From NCBI GenBank assembly GCA_020722985.1, contig DYJU01000021.1, positions 1 to 32,265 on the forward strand: a stretch of DNA of 32,265 nt. The letters are read 5' to 3'. How positions within the stretch are numbered: position 1 is the first letter of the stretch; every line of letters begins with the position of its first letter. The position numbers and the translations under genes were made by a program. The DNA comes from Candidatus Methylomirabilis sp. Lineage in GTDB: Bacteria > Oederibacteriota > PGYV01 > DYJU01. Shown here piece after piece: positions 17,028-24,698 of the stretch. The notes beneath the pieces are model-generated. The model ran no database searches and was not told the DNA's origin. It worked only from the letters and a program-made list of their open reading frames with translations.

Positions 17028-18236
17028 TTATTTCTCCATAAATTTTTGTATATAAAATTCGTTTGCTATAAATCTTATGTTATTATTCTGTTCTACGGTT
17101 TTATTAAAAACCAGAATTATATTAAAAAATATTATAAACAAAAACAATCCCCAAAAAAGAATATTTTTATTTATACCTTTTTCTCTTATAAATATTAAAG
17201 AAAAATAGTATAACCCGTAAGATGTATATAAAATAAAAACAAAAGAAAAAGGCGAAATAAAAAAAAGCGTTTCAGTTTCTCTTGAAAATGTGGAAAAAAA
17301 TTCAACTAATAAAACGGCAATTGTTAAAAATAAAGAATAAATATTAAAAGTTATTTCTCTATTTTTAATATCAGAAAAAACTTTAATAAAAATTCCAATA
17401 TAAAAAAATAATCCCACAAATGAAGCAAAAAGTTTTGACCATAGAAAACCATCTTTTAAAAAAGTATCTACAAAAAATGTTTTTGTTTCAAAAAAAGGCG
17501 TTTTTTGAATATCCTGTTTTTCAGCAAAAACATAATAAAAAAATATTGAACAAATTACTAAAAAAATAGCAAAAACAATTGCGAGTGATTTGCTATAATT
17601 TCTTTTTATACTTTTCTGAAAAAACTTAAAGATAACATAAATAATTGAAATAAAACCAAAAATCATAGCAGTGAAACTGCAAAGGAAAAGTAAAAAAGAT
17701 GTTATCAACGCTCCTTTATATTGCTTCCTTTCCACATCAAAAATTAAAAAGTAAATATTTAAAGCAATGAGTAAAAAAGTCAATATAACATCTGTGCCGC
17801 TATATATTGAAATAATCACTGGCATAGAAGTTACAAAAAACATTGTTGCAAAAATAGAAATCTCCTTACTTAAAAATCTTTCTGAAACAATATAAAAAAT
17901 AATTGATATTATTAAAAAAATAATAAATATTAAAACATAAAGTAATGGAACTATATTGTTTTTCCCTGTTATTTTATAAAAAAAAGAAACTAAAAAAGGA
18001 TAAAGGAAACCATTTATTTCTTTATTAAAATTTATATCAAACTTCATAGATGTAAAATTGGCATCAGCAAAATCAGCTGCTCTGTTTATAGAATAATAAC
18101 TATATTTATTTGAAAATGTAATTACATTATTACTATAAAACATAACCATTGCCACCTGAAAAATAAAAATAGCACTTAAAACAAAAAGCAATAAATTAAA
18201 AGGCAATCCTTTTATATTATTAAAAATTTTATTCAT
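17028..18236 (-). CDS. Multi-pass membrane protein, probable GT-C glycosyltransferase
   Basis: A 402-aa, very hydrophobic protein with about ten TM helices and an aromatic-rich first extracytoplasmic loop (about residues 38-72) that contains several Asp residues (ADFADANF, KFDINFNKE). The loop, followed by a helix that starts FLYPFLVSFFYKITG, has the architecture of GT39/PMT-like GT-C enzymes, which place the catalytic Asp in that loop. No exact family motif is visible and it lacks the soluble tails of its neighbours. It overlaps the 679-aa GT-C gene by 4 nt and precedes the PA14-bearing enzyme by 1 nt, so co-expression is likely. Alternative: a non-catalytic membrane partner. Confidence 0.7.
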   Translation of the reverse strand: MNKIFNNIKGLPFNLLLFVLSAIFIFQVAMVMFYSNNVITFSNKYSYYSINRAADFADANFTSMKFDINFNKEINGFLYPFLVSFFYKITGKNNIVPLLYVLIFIIFLIISIIFYIVSERFLSKEISIFATMFFVTSMPVIISIYSGTDVILTFLLIALNIYFLIFDVERKQYKGALITSFLLFLCSFTAMIFGFISIIYVIFKFFQKSIKRNYSKSLAIVFAIFLVICSIFFYYVFAEKQDIQKTPFFETKTFFVDTFLKDGFLWSKLFASFVGLFFYIGIFIKVFSDIKNREITFNIYSLFLTIAVLLVEFFSTFSRETETLFFISPFSFVFILYTSYGLYYFSLIFIREKGINKNILFWGLFLFIIFFNIILVFNKTVEQNNNIRFIANEFYIQKFMEK

Positions 18237-20272
18237 TTTTCTCCTTGATCTTTCTTTTGTAAAATGAAATAGTAAAAACTATTATACCTGTTTTTTGATA
18301 CAACTTCAAGTTTTATAATTTCTTCTTTATTTTTTATCAAATCTCCTTTTATTAAAAATTCATTTTCAGAAAAACCTTGACTCTCTTTCAAAATCCATTC
18401 CCCAATTTTTTTGTTATTTAAATAAATATTCAATATATTTTTCGGATTTTTATAAGTTCTAATTATTATTTTTGTATCTATACTTGGTTTTAAATTTCTG
18501 ATTTTAAATTGCTCTCCACCACTTGTGATTCTACCTGCATCAATTATTTTTTTTCCTGTATTTTTATAATCTTCTTCATAAAGTTCTGTTCCTGGATATT
18601 CGCCATGCCATTTTACCCATATTTTATATGAATGTTCTTTCTCGCTAATAATATCACAAACATCTATCTTATCCTTTAATATAAAATTTCCATTTTCGGT
18701 GAAATCTTCTAACATAAAGTCTCCGCTATTAAAAAGTGAAATATCTGTTTTAAAACAAATTTCCGGAGAACCAATTACATAATATGGTGGTTCCCTTTCT
18801 ATTGAAAATTCTACTAACTTAGGTTTTTTAAAAACAGTATAAGGTTCATAGTTAAACCATCCTATATGAATCATAAAATATTCGGGTTTCACTTGTTCCA
18901 ATGCTTCAAAAACACCCGGCAAACCATTCCTGAAATTAATTGCCTGATGATTTGTTGCAAGCCCAACAAGATCAAAAATTTTACCATTAAAAAAATATTG
19001 TATCGCTCCAATATCATTGATCGCCACTTTTTTATCTTTTAAATTTTTACTCAACCAATTTCCTGCCTGAATTGATTGAGAATAAATAGCATTGCAATCT
19101 CTGCCAAAATTAATTAAATTTGCAAAAAAAGTAAAAATATTAAAAAAAATAAAAACACTTAAAACAGCAGATACGATTAAATTATTTTTAATTATCTTTA
19201 AACTTTCTAAAATAAATTTTAAACCATTAATTAAAAATGGAACAAAAATTATTGTAAAAGGCATGGTATATCTATAGTTATGAACAGATGCAAAACTTGA
19301 GAACATTGTTGACATAACCCCTATAAAAAACCAAAAAAAAGAAGTAGTGAAAATCTCTATTTTTTTATTTTTAATTTCTTTTGCAATGCCTGGCAAAATT
19401 CCCAATAAAAAAAAGAAAAATGAATAATGTAAAAAATAATGTTCTTTTTCACCATTAAAAATATCTTTTAAGAATTGCAGATAAAAAACCAAGCCGTGTT
19501 TTATCATCTCAACATAATCAAAATAATATAATGAAAAATTAGATTTTGCACGCATGGTATTTGGCATAAAATCGCCTGTAAAAATTTTGTTTAACAAAAA
19601 ATAAATAAAACCGGTAATAACAGGAATGATAAAAGGTAATAATTTTTCTTTTTTATTATAAATTCTGTTAAAAATTCTGGTTATAAAAAAAACTAAAACA
19701 AGTATATAACTTTCTGGTCTTATTAATGATAGAAAACAAAGTGCTAAAATTTTTTTATAAATTTCTTTTGATACGAAAATGTAATAAAGCGATATAATAA
19801 TTGCAACAAAAATCAAACATATTTCCATTCCAGAAAAAAATCCCCATAAAATATTTCCATTTGAAATTAATAATATTACACCCCAAAAAGATAATTTTTC
19901 ATTTTGTGTAAGTTCATATGTAAATTTATATAAAAAATATCCGGAAATAAATAAGCATGCCCCGCCTATAATATAAGTCGCGATTATAATAAATTGACCT
20001 TTAAATATATATATAAAAGGCATTAAAAAAAATATATAAATAAAACTTGTGGCCCCGGACGAATAACCTTCGCCTTTCACATATTCGAAAAAATGTCCGA
20101 AAGCCGTATTTCTTGCATATTGAAAATAAATAAAAGCATCATCAAGCGGAGCTGAAAAATTAAATTTACAATAAAAAAGCATTGTAAACATAAATAAAAA
20201 TGAAACTGATATACAATATAAAAGTAAAAACTTATTTAATTTAGAAGTATTAATATGAGAATATATTCTCAT
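18233..20272 (-). CDS. GT-C glycosyltransferase with C-terminal beta-rich domain
   Basis: A 679-aa protein. After the first TM helix comes APLDDAFIYFQYARNTAFGHFFEYVKGEGYSSGATS at about 41-76, the signature of the large group of GT-C enzymes that includes AftB-like arabinofuranosyltransferases: acidic DD, the ARN turn, and G-Y-S/T-S before the second helix. Around ten further TM helices follow to about residue 390. The remaining ~290 residues are soluble and start with SIQAGNWLSKNLKDKKVAINDIGAIQYFF, as in many of these proteins. The last ~150 look like an all-beta jelly-roll, probably extracytoplasmic and possibly carbohydrate-binding. The substrate is not predictable. Start and stop overlap neighbours by 4 nt (TrkA-like gene before, 402-aa gene after). 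Confidence 0.85.
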   Translation of the reverse strand: MRIYSHINTSKLNKFLLLYCISVSFLFMFTMLFYCKFNFSAPLDDAFIYFQYARNTAFGHFFEYVKGEGYSSGATSFIYIFFLMPFIYIFKGQFIIIATYIIGGACLFISGYFLYKFTYELTQNEKLSFWGVILLISNGNILWGFFSGMEICLIFVAIIISLYYIFVSKEIYKKILALCFLSLIRPESYILVLVFFITRIFNRIYNKKEKLLPFIIPVITGFIYFLLNKIFTGDFMPNTMRAKSNFSLYYFDYVEMIKHGLVFYLQFLKDIFNGEKEHYFLHYSFFFFLLGILPGIAKEIKNKKIEIFTTSFFWFFIGVMSTMFSSFASVHNYRYTMPFTIIFVPFLINGLKFILESLKIIKNNLIVSAVLSVFIFFNIFTFFANLINFGRDCNAIYSQSIQAGNWLSKNLKDKKVAINDIGAIQYFFNGKIFDLVGLATNHQAINFRNGLPGVFEALEQVKPEYFMIHIGWFNYEPYTVFKKPKLVEFSIEREPPYYVIGSPEICFKTDISLFNSGDFMLEDFTENGNFILKDKIDVCDIISEKEHSYKIWVKWHGEYPGTELYEEDYKNTGKKIIDAGRITSGGEQFKIRNLKPSIDTKIIIRTYKNPKNILNIYLNNKKIGEWILKESQGFSENEFLIKGDLIKNKEEIIKLEVVSKNRYNSFYYFILQKKDQGEK

Positions 20273-20964
20273 AATATCTGTCTTAAAATATCCATCTTAT
20301 CTTTTGATATCAATATCATAATCGTATCATCTTTTTGAAGCACAGTATTGCCATGGGGGAATATAACCTGTCCTTCTCTTAAAATTGAAACAATTAAACT
20401 TTCTTCCGGTAATTTAATATCTTTTATCGCCTTGTTTACAAGTGGGGAATTTGATGAAAGTTCTGTTTCAACTATCTCTGCATTACTCCCTTTTATATCA
20501 AGTATCGGAACTATCATATTTGCATCAACTTCTTTTTCAATCAATGAATTTACAATCTGGGTTGTATTTACAATGTTATCAATACCCAACGTCAAAAATA
20601 TATCTTCATTTTTTGGATTTGAAATTCTCGCAATTGTTCTGGGCGTCATATACATAATTTTTGCCATCTGACAAACTATCAAATTGACATCATCATCTCC
20701 TGTAACTGCAACAACAACATTTGCCCTGTTGGTTCCTATCTCCTTTAAAACTTCTGATTCCGTTGCATCACCTAAAAAAATATTTTCTCCCAACTCAGCG
20801 CTTAATTCATTAAATCTTGTTTTATCTTCTTCAACTAAAAGAACTTCGTGTCCTTCAGATATTAAAAGTTTAGTTAAATTGTATCCCATTTTACCTGCAC
20901 CAACTACTATAATAAATTTATGATTATCCTGTTTTTCTATATCAGACATCTCCATCACTCTCAC
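20269..20964 (-). CDS. TrkA/KtrA-type RCK protein (RCK_N + RCK_C)
   Basis: A 231-aa cytosolic regulator with a Rossmann NAD-binding RCK_N domain: IIVVGAGKMGYNLTKLLISEGHEVLLVEED, with GxGxxG and the acidic end of strand 2, then LGDATESEVLKEIG and VVVAVTGDDDVN. A RCK_C domain follows from about residue 145 (PILDIKGSNAEIVETELSSNSPLVNKAIKDIKLP, then VIFPHGNTVLQKDDTIMILIS). Such proteins gate potassium or other ion transporters in response to NAD(H), ATP/ADP or c-di-AMP. No TrkH/KtrB partner lies in the window; the nearest transporter is the APC-USP permease two genes upstream. It overlaps the smaller RCK gene by up to 23 nt. The start is uncertain: GTG 20964 or ATG 20955 or 20949, all in the same frame. 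Confidence 0.9.
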   Translation of the reverse strand: MRVMEMSDIEKQDNHKFIIVVGAGKMGYNLTKLLISEGHEVLLVEEDKTRFNELSAELGENIFLGDATESEVLKEIGTNRANVVVAVTGDDDVNLIVCQMAKIMYMTPRTIARISNPKNEDIFLTLGIDNIVNTTQIVNSLIEKEVDANMIVPILDIKGSNAEIVETELSSNSPLVNKAIKDIKLPEESLIVSILREGQVIFPHGNTVLQKDDTIMILISKDKMDILRQIL

Positions 20965-21379
20965 TTTCTTTTATCTTTTTCTTTTCAATCATTTTATTTA
21001 TTTTTTTTTCACTTAATAATGTCGGACATATCGTCTCTATACCTAATTCTTCAAATGCTCTGGCTCTTATCGGATCGTCGACTTTTGCTATTGTTTTTTC
21101 AACTTTATATTTTTGTTTAGCAATTTCTGCCGCCATTATATTTGTATTATCTATATTGGTTAAAGCAAGAAAAATATCAACTTTTTCATTCATAATTTTA
21201 TTATATGTTTCCATATTTGCCCCATCCCCTTGAAAAATTTTTCCCTTAAAATCTTTTCCAAGTAAAGAAAAAGAATCTGAATTTTTATCAATAACAATTA
21301 TTTCATTTTTTTCGTCTTCGCCTAATTTTAATGCAACACGAGATCCTAATCTTCCGCATCCCAAAATTACTATTTTCAT
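20942..21379 (-). CDS. Single-domain TrkA-N (RCK_N) protein
   Basis: A 145-aa protein of essentially one Rossmann RCK_N domain: MKIVILGCGRLGSRVALKLGED with GxGxxG, EIIVIDKNSDSF (acidic end of strand 2, favouring NAD over NADP), FQGDGANMETY, VDIFLALTNIDNTNIMAAEIAK, and an ending AFEELGIETICPTLL. No RCK_C domain is present; the tail is a charged KKK/EES stretch. It is probably a partner of the adjacent RCK_N+RCK_C protein, as in mixed RCK assemblies, and with it may regulate the APC-USP permease that lies 15 nt upstream. GGAG precedes the ATG by 10 nt. Confidence 0.9.
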   Translation of the reverse strand: MKIVILGCGRLGSRVALKLGEDEKNEIIVIDKNSDSFSLLGKDFKGKIFQGDGANMETYNKIMNEKVDIFLALTNIDNTNIMAAEIAKQKYKVEKTIAKVDDPIRARAFEELGIETICPTLLSEKKINKMIEKKKIKESESDGDV

Positions 21380-21394
21380 TTATTTCACTCTCCT

Positions 21395-23350
21395 TTATAT
21401 ATTTTCTGCAATATTTGTCCAGACAGGACACGGCGCATTCTTGGCAACATAATTAATTGTTTTACCACTTAATATTTCTTCCAATTTTTTTTCTCTGCCA
21501 CCTGAACCTAACAAAATCAAACTTGCGTTCATTTTTTTTGCTTCATCAACAATTGCTTTGCCTGCTGTTCTTGTCTGAATTATTCTGGTATTTATTTGAA
21601 TACCATATTCTTTGCCAATCAATTCTGCCTGATCCATAACTTTTTGTGCTTTTTCTTCTTCTGCGGGTATTTTGGCATCTAATGGCAAAACCATCGGGAC
21701 TTCAATTACATAAAGAGCAATTACATTTGATTTATCGCGCTGGGCTATTTTACATGCTGTCTGTATCATTTCAGCTTCAAGTTCTCCCATTGTCGGAACC
21801 AAAATTCCTTCATAAACAATTGGTAAATATGCAGCTTCGGCAATTCGTTCTATTGATACTTCCTCAAGAACCGGCAATTTATATACTGTTCTATAAATAA
21901 AATATAAAATAAACCCTGCTATAATCCAGACAAGGGCTATGGAACTTGCCCATTTATTACCTGATATTATAACAAGAAAAATAATAAATTTAAATATAGC
22001 ACCTATAATTGCTGTTATTGGTAATTCCTTACCTTTAATCTTTATATTTAAAGGAATTTTAAAAGGTCTTTCCATATCAGGGAATTTAAATCGTAAAGCG
22101 ACAATAGATAGATCAGCAATTATAAAAATAATTATTGTTGCCAAACTATAAAGAATAGCCAATTTAACAAAAATATCTTTAAAAATAAGTCCTGATATAA
22201 GTAAAACAATGGCAATAAAACAAAAAAACATAATACCTTTGTGTGGGGTATTAAATTTACGATGTAATTTAAAAATAAATGAAGGTAATTGCCTATATTG
22301 TCCCATTGAATACGCAAGACGTGAAGCGCCAATTATTCCTGCATTGGTTGCAATAAGAAGTATGGTAATGGCAAGAAATGCAATCCATGGAGCAAAAATT
22401 TTACTTAAATTTATAGTCAACCCTGCTATAGTAACTTGCGGCATATAATGAGCAATACCAGCAATTGGATCAGTATGCCATGTGGTTGACAGTTCTTTTG
22501 GTCCAACTACGCTTAACCCAACAATAGGAATTGTTAAATACATAAATAATACTAAAACCATAAGTAGATTATATGCTTTGGGAATTTTTCTTTTATAATT
22601 TTCTGTTTCTTCTGCCATTTGAGATATAGTATCAATGCCTGTATATGCAACAATAGCAACTGCAAATCCATAAATTAAATTTTTAAAATCAGGCCAGTAT
22701 TCTGGTCCCTTTTTAGGAAAACTAAGCAACTCATTTATATTAAACAAAAGTAAAAAACCCAAAATAACTATTATCAACTGGGTTAGAATATCAACAACTG
22801 CAAAAAAAACATTAAATTTAATTGTCTCTTTAATTCCTGTTATATTTAACCACATAAGGGCAAGAACTATCAAAATAGCAAATAAAATTACAAAAAAATT
22901 CGGATCTGTATTGAAACTAATATTTTCACCAATTTTTACAGGATAAGACACTTTTAAAAAAGGGAAAAAATACGCAGCATAATAAACAGCAGTAACAGAT
23001 GATATTGCAATGGTTGCTATGTAAGAAAGCAAATCAACCCATCCAGCAAAAAAACTCACAACTTCATTATATGCTTTTCTGGCAAAAGAAGATGCGCCGC
23101 CTGCAAATGGCAGCATACTTGAGCCTTCTGAAAAACTTAAAACACTGAATACAAAAAATATGCCAGCAACAGCAATTGCAATCGGGGTTGCTCCTAAAGC
23201 AAAAATAGCAGTTGCCCCAAGAGCATAATAAATAGATGAGCCGACGTTACCATAAGCAGTACTTAAAAGACCAGCAACACCTATTTCCCTTTTTAGTTTT
23301 TCTTTTTCTATTATTATTTTTCTCTGGATAGACCTCAGGCGTTCTGCCAT
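21395..23350 (-). CDS. APC-superfamily permease fused to a universal stress (USP) domain
   Basis: A 651-aa two-part protein. Residues about 20-490 form a 12-helix APC permease with VAGLLSTAYGNVGSSIYYALGATAIFALGATPIAIA (glycine-rich unwound helix 1), EGSSMLPFAGGASSFARKAYNEVVSFFAGW, and YTGIDTISQMAEE. Residues about 505-648 form a USP domain: ILVPTMGELEAEMIQTACKIAQ, VIALYVIEVP, IVDEAKKMNASLILLGSGG and GKTINYVAKNAPCPV, including the G-x2-G-x9-G(S/T)-like ATP-binding pattern in part. APC permeases with USP tails usually move amino acids or, in the KimA/KUP group, potassium. The next two genes are RCK proteins, which makes an ion substrate worth testing. GAGG lies 10 nt before the ATG; the gene follows rplT by 23 nt. 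Confidence 0.9.
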   Translation of the reverse strand: MAERLRSIQRKIIIEKEKLKREIGVAGLLSTAYGNVGSSIYYALGATAIFALGATPIAIAVAGIFFVFSVLSFSEGSSMLPFAGGASSFARKAYNEVVSFFAGWVDLLSYIATIAISSVTAVYYAAYFFPFLKVSYPVKIGENISFNTDPNFFVILFAILIVLALMWLNITGIKETIKFNVFFAVVDILTQLIIVILGFLLLFNINELLSFPKKGPEYWPDFKNLIYGFAVAIVAYTGIDTISQMAEETENYKRKIPKAYNLLMVLVLFMYLTIPIVGLSVVGPKELSTTWHTDPIAGIAHYMPQVTIAGLTINLSKIFAPWIAFLAITILLIATNAGIIGASRLAYSMGQYRQLPSFIFKLHRKFNTPHKGIMFFCFIAIVLLISGLIFKDIFVKLAILYSLATIIIFIIADLSIVALRFKFPDMERPFKIPLNIKIKGKELPITAIIGAIFKFIIFLVIISGNKWASSIALVWIIAGFILYFIYRTVYKLPVLEEVSIERIAEAAYLPIVYEGILVPTMGELEAEMIQTACKIAQRDKSNVIALYVIEVPMVLPLDAKIPAEEEKAQKVMDQAELIGKEYGIQINTRIIQTRTAGKAIVDEAKKMNASLILLGSGGREKKLEEILSGKTINYVAKNAPCPVWTNIAENI

Positions 23351-23373
23351 TTGATTAAAACCTCATTGTTTTT

Positions 23374-23742
23374 TTAACCAGCGGTTATTAAACTTTTCCC
23401 CTTTGAAACTTCAACAAGTTTTGCAAAAGTTTTAGAATCATTAACTGCAAGTTCGGCAAGTTGTTTTCTGTTTATCTCAACATTTGCTTTTTTAAGACCT
23501 GAGATAAATTTAGAATAAGAAATATCATTTAAATGGCAAGCAGCATTTATCCTGACTATCCATAATTTTCTAAAATCTCTTTTTTTCTGCTTCCTGCCAA
23601 AATAAGCATACTCCCAGCCCTTTCTCACCTGTTCTGATGCTTTTGACCAAACATTCTTTTTTCTTGCATAATAACCCTTTGCAAGTTTAATCATTTTTTT
23701 ATGGCGTTTTTTTGTCATTACGCCTCTTTTTACTCTAGCCAT
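23374..23742 (-). CDS. rplT: 50S ribosomal protein L20
   Basis: L20 binds 23S rRNA early in 50S assembly and in several bacteria represses its own operon. The 122-aa product is full length: ARVKRGVMTKKRHKKMIKLAKGYYARKKN with the basic N-terminal arm, AYFGRKQKKRDFRKLWIVRINAA, and the C-terminal globular domain with ISGLKKANVEINRKQLAELAV. AGGAGG precedes the ATG. It is the third gene of infC-rpmI-rplT, the standard order. A leader with terminator/antiterminator pairing upstream of infC may be its autoregulatory target. Confidence 0.98.
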   Translation of the reverse strand: MARVKRGVMTKKRHKKMIKLAKGYYARKKNVWSKASEQVRKGWEYAYFGRKQKKRDFRKLWIVRINAACHLNDISYSKFISGLKKANVEINRKQLAELAVNDSKTFAKLVEVSKGKSLITAG

Positions 23743-23769
23743 TTTATTTTTCCTCCTATTGTTTTTATT

Positions 23770-23967
23770 TTATCTGTATGGTAATAACTTTAAAATATCC
23801 TTATGCTGTGTTTTATCTACATAACCTGCTTTTCTTTTTAGTCTTTTAATATTGCTACTCTCATGGGATAAAAGATGTCTTAATCCTGCGTGTTTAAATT
23901 TTATTTTTCCTTTTGCGGTTATTTTAAATCTTTTTTTTGCACAGGAATTTGTTTTTAATTTAGGCAT
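23770..23967 (-). CDS. rpmI: 50S ribosomal protein L35
   Basis: A 65-aa basic protein with the L35 signature [36 protein letters not shown], and the tail with [21 protein letters not shown]. Length and motifs are normal for the family. It lies between infC (gap 13 nt) and rplT (gap 27 nt), as in most bacteria. GGAGG lies close upstream of the ATG. Confidence 0.98.
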   Translation of the reverse strand: MPKLKTNSCAKKRFKITAKGKIKFKHAGLRHLLSHESSNIKRLKRKAGYVDKTQHKDILKLLPYR

Positions 23968-23980
23968 TTCTCCTCCTCTT

Positions 23981-24499
23981 TTAATTTTTTCTTGGTATTA
24001 TTGAAAAATAAATTTCTCTATTTTCAAAAACCGGATCTTTTTCCAACTTTCCTTTTTCGCTTAAATATTTCAATATTTTATTCAAAAGTTCAGGTCCTGT
24101 TTTATCTTTATGTTCTAAATCTCTACCTTTATATTGTATTGAAAAATTAACTTTATAATTTTTATTTAAAAATTCTAATGCGTGTTTCAATTTTATTTCA
24201 AGATCATGGTCTTTAATATTTGGCCTCAATTGTATATTCTTAATAACTATTTCATGCTGATGTTTTTTAGCTTCTTTTTCTTTTTTTATCTTGTCATATT
24301 TAAACTTGCTATAATCCATTATTTTGCAAACTGGTGGATCTGCGTTTGGATTTATTTCCACAAGGTCAAGATTGGCATCATCCGCCATTTTTAAAGCACT
24401 TTCTAAATCTAAAACACCTAAAGACTTTCCGACATTATCAATCACTCTTATTTTTTCTGCCTGAATTTGTTCATTAATTCTTAATTCTTGTGATGAAAT
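23981..24499 (-). CDS. infC: Translation initiation factor IF-3, ATT start codon
   Basis: IF-3 keeps ribosomal subunits apart and proofreads the start codon. The protein is 172 aa when read from ATT at 24497-24499: [29 protein letters not shown] is the conserved N-terminus (INEQI is diagnostic). [32 protein letters not shown]-type sequence, and [29 protein letters not shown], follow. A shorter GTG start at 24445 would delete the conserved INEQI segment. The codon three before ATT is an in-frame stop (TGA, 24506-24508), so nothing longer is possible. A near-perfect SD, TGGAGGTGAT, lies 9 nt upstream. An AUU start in infC is known from Escherichia coli, where IF-3 represses its own translation by rejecting it. 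Confidence 0.95.
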   Translation of the reverse strand: MSSQELRINEQIQAEKIRVIDNVGKSLGVLDLESALKMADDANLDLVEINPNADPPVCKIMDYSKFKYDKIKKEKEAKKHQHEIVIKNIQLRPNIKDHDLEIKLKHALEFLNKNYKVNFSIQYKGRDLEHKDKTGPELLNKILKYLSEKGKLEKDPVFENREIYFSIIPRKN

Positions 24500-24513
24500 T
24501 TTGTATCACCTCC
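24497..24513 (-). promoter_or_regulatory. infC ribosome binding site with AUU start codon
   Basis: GGAGG (24509-24513) continuing TGAT is complementary to the 16S rRNA 3' end over nine bases. It stands 9 nt before the ATT codon at 24497-24499. Such a strong site with a non-AUG start is what IF-3 autoregulation in other bacteria requires. The terminator hairpin ends only 10 nt upstream. Confidence 0.85.
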
Positions 24514-24645
24514 ATATAAATTTAAAAAGATGGCAAAAGCCATCTTCTCTATATAATAAATATTTTAAACCCGAGTAAGTGATTTTTAGCAATCCTTCTC
24601 AGGTGAGAAGATATATCTTCTGCTTTCTAAATTAAAATTTACCAT
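24514..24645 (-). promoter_or_regulatory. infC-rpmI-rplT leader with terminator/antiterminator switch
   Basis: This is the roughly 130-nt leader between the likely transcription start and the infC ribosome site. In transcription order it has the palindrome GAAGATATATCTTC (24607-24620) and a hairpin CTTCTC-ACCT-GAGAAG (24595-24610), which share an arm. It also holds ATCTTCTC (24605-24612), an exact complement of GAGAAGAT (24542-24549) that contains part of the terminator 5' arm. Pairing the last two would block the terminator, while the upstream hairpins would release it. Ligand or protein is not visible: L20 autoregulation is plausible by analogy with the Bacillus subtilis infC-rpmI-rplT leader, but no L20-leader consensus was checked. 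Confidence 0.7.
24524..24546 (-). terminator. Intrinsic terminator (attenuator) in the infC leader
   Basis: On the minus strand AAGATGGC (24539-24546), loop TTTT, GCCATCTT (24527-24534) form an 8-bp perfect stem followed by a T run (24524-24528). It ends 10 nt before the infC Shine-Dalgarno, so it must be conditional or leaky. The 5' arm can pair with an upstream segment instead (see the leader entry). Confidence 0.85.
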
Positions 24646-24651
24646 ATTTTT

Positions 24652-24679
24652 ATTATATTATATAAATCCCCTATGTCAA
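24652..24679 (-). promoter_or_regulatory. Sigma70-type promoter of infC-rpmI-rplT
   Basis: On the minus strand perfect TTGACA (24674-24679), 16-nt spacer, perfect TATAAT (24652-24657). Initiation near 24645 gives a leader of about 145 nt before infC. The -35 lies 20 nt after the stop of the preceding glycosyltransferase gene, with no terminator between. Confidence 0.85.
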
Positions 24680-24698
24680 GATATTTATTTAAAAAATA

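Noticed and set aside
21395-23350. Naming the APC-USP permease KimA or an amino-acid transporter
   Set aside because: Substrate residues cannot be judged by eye; the RCK neighbours favour an ion, but the transmembrane sequence looks like general APC permeases, so no gene symbol was given.
24443-24445. GTG at 24445 as infC start
   Set aside because: It removes the conserved INEQI segment of IF-3 and has no Shine-Dalgarno site, whereas ATT 24499 has an excellent one.
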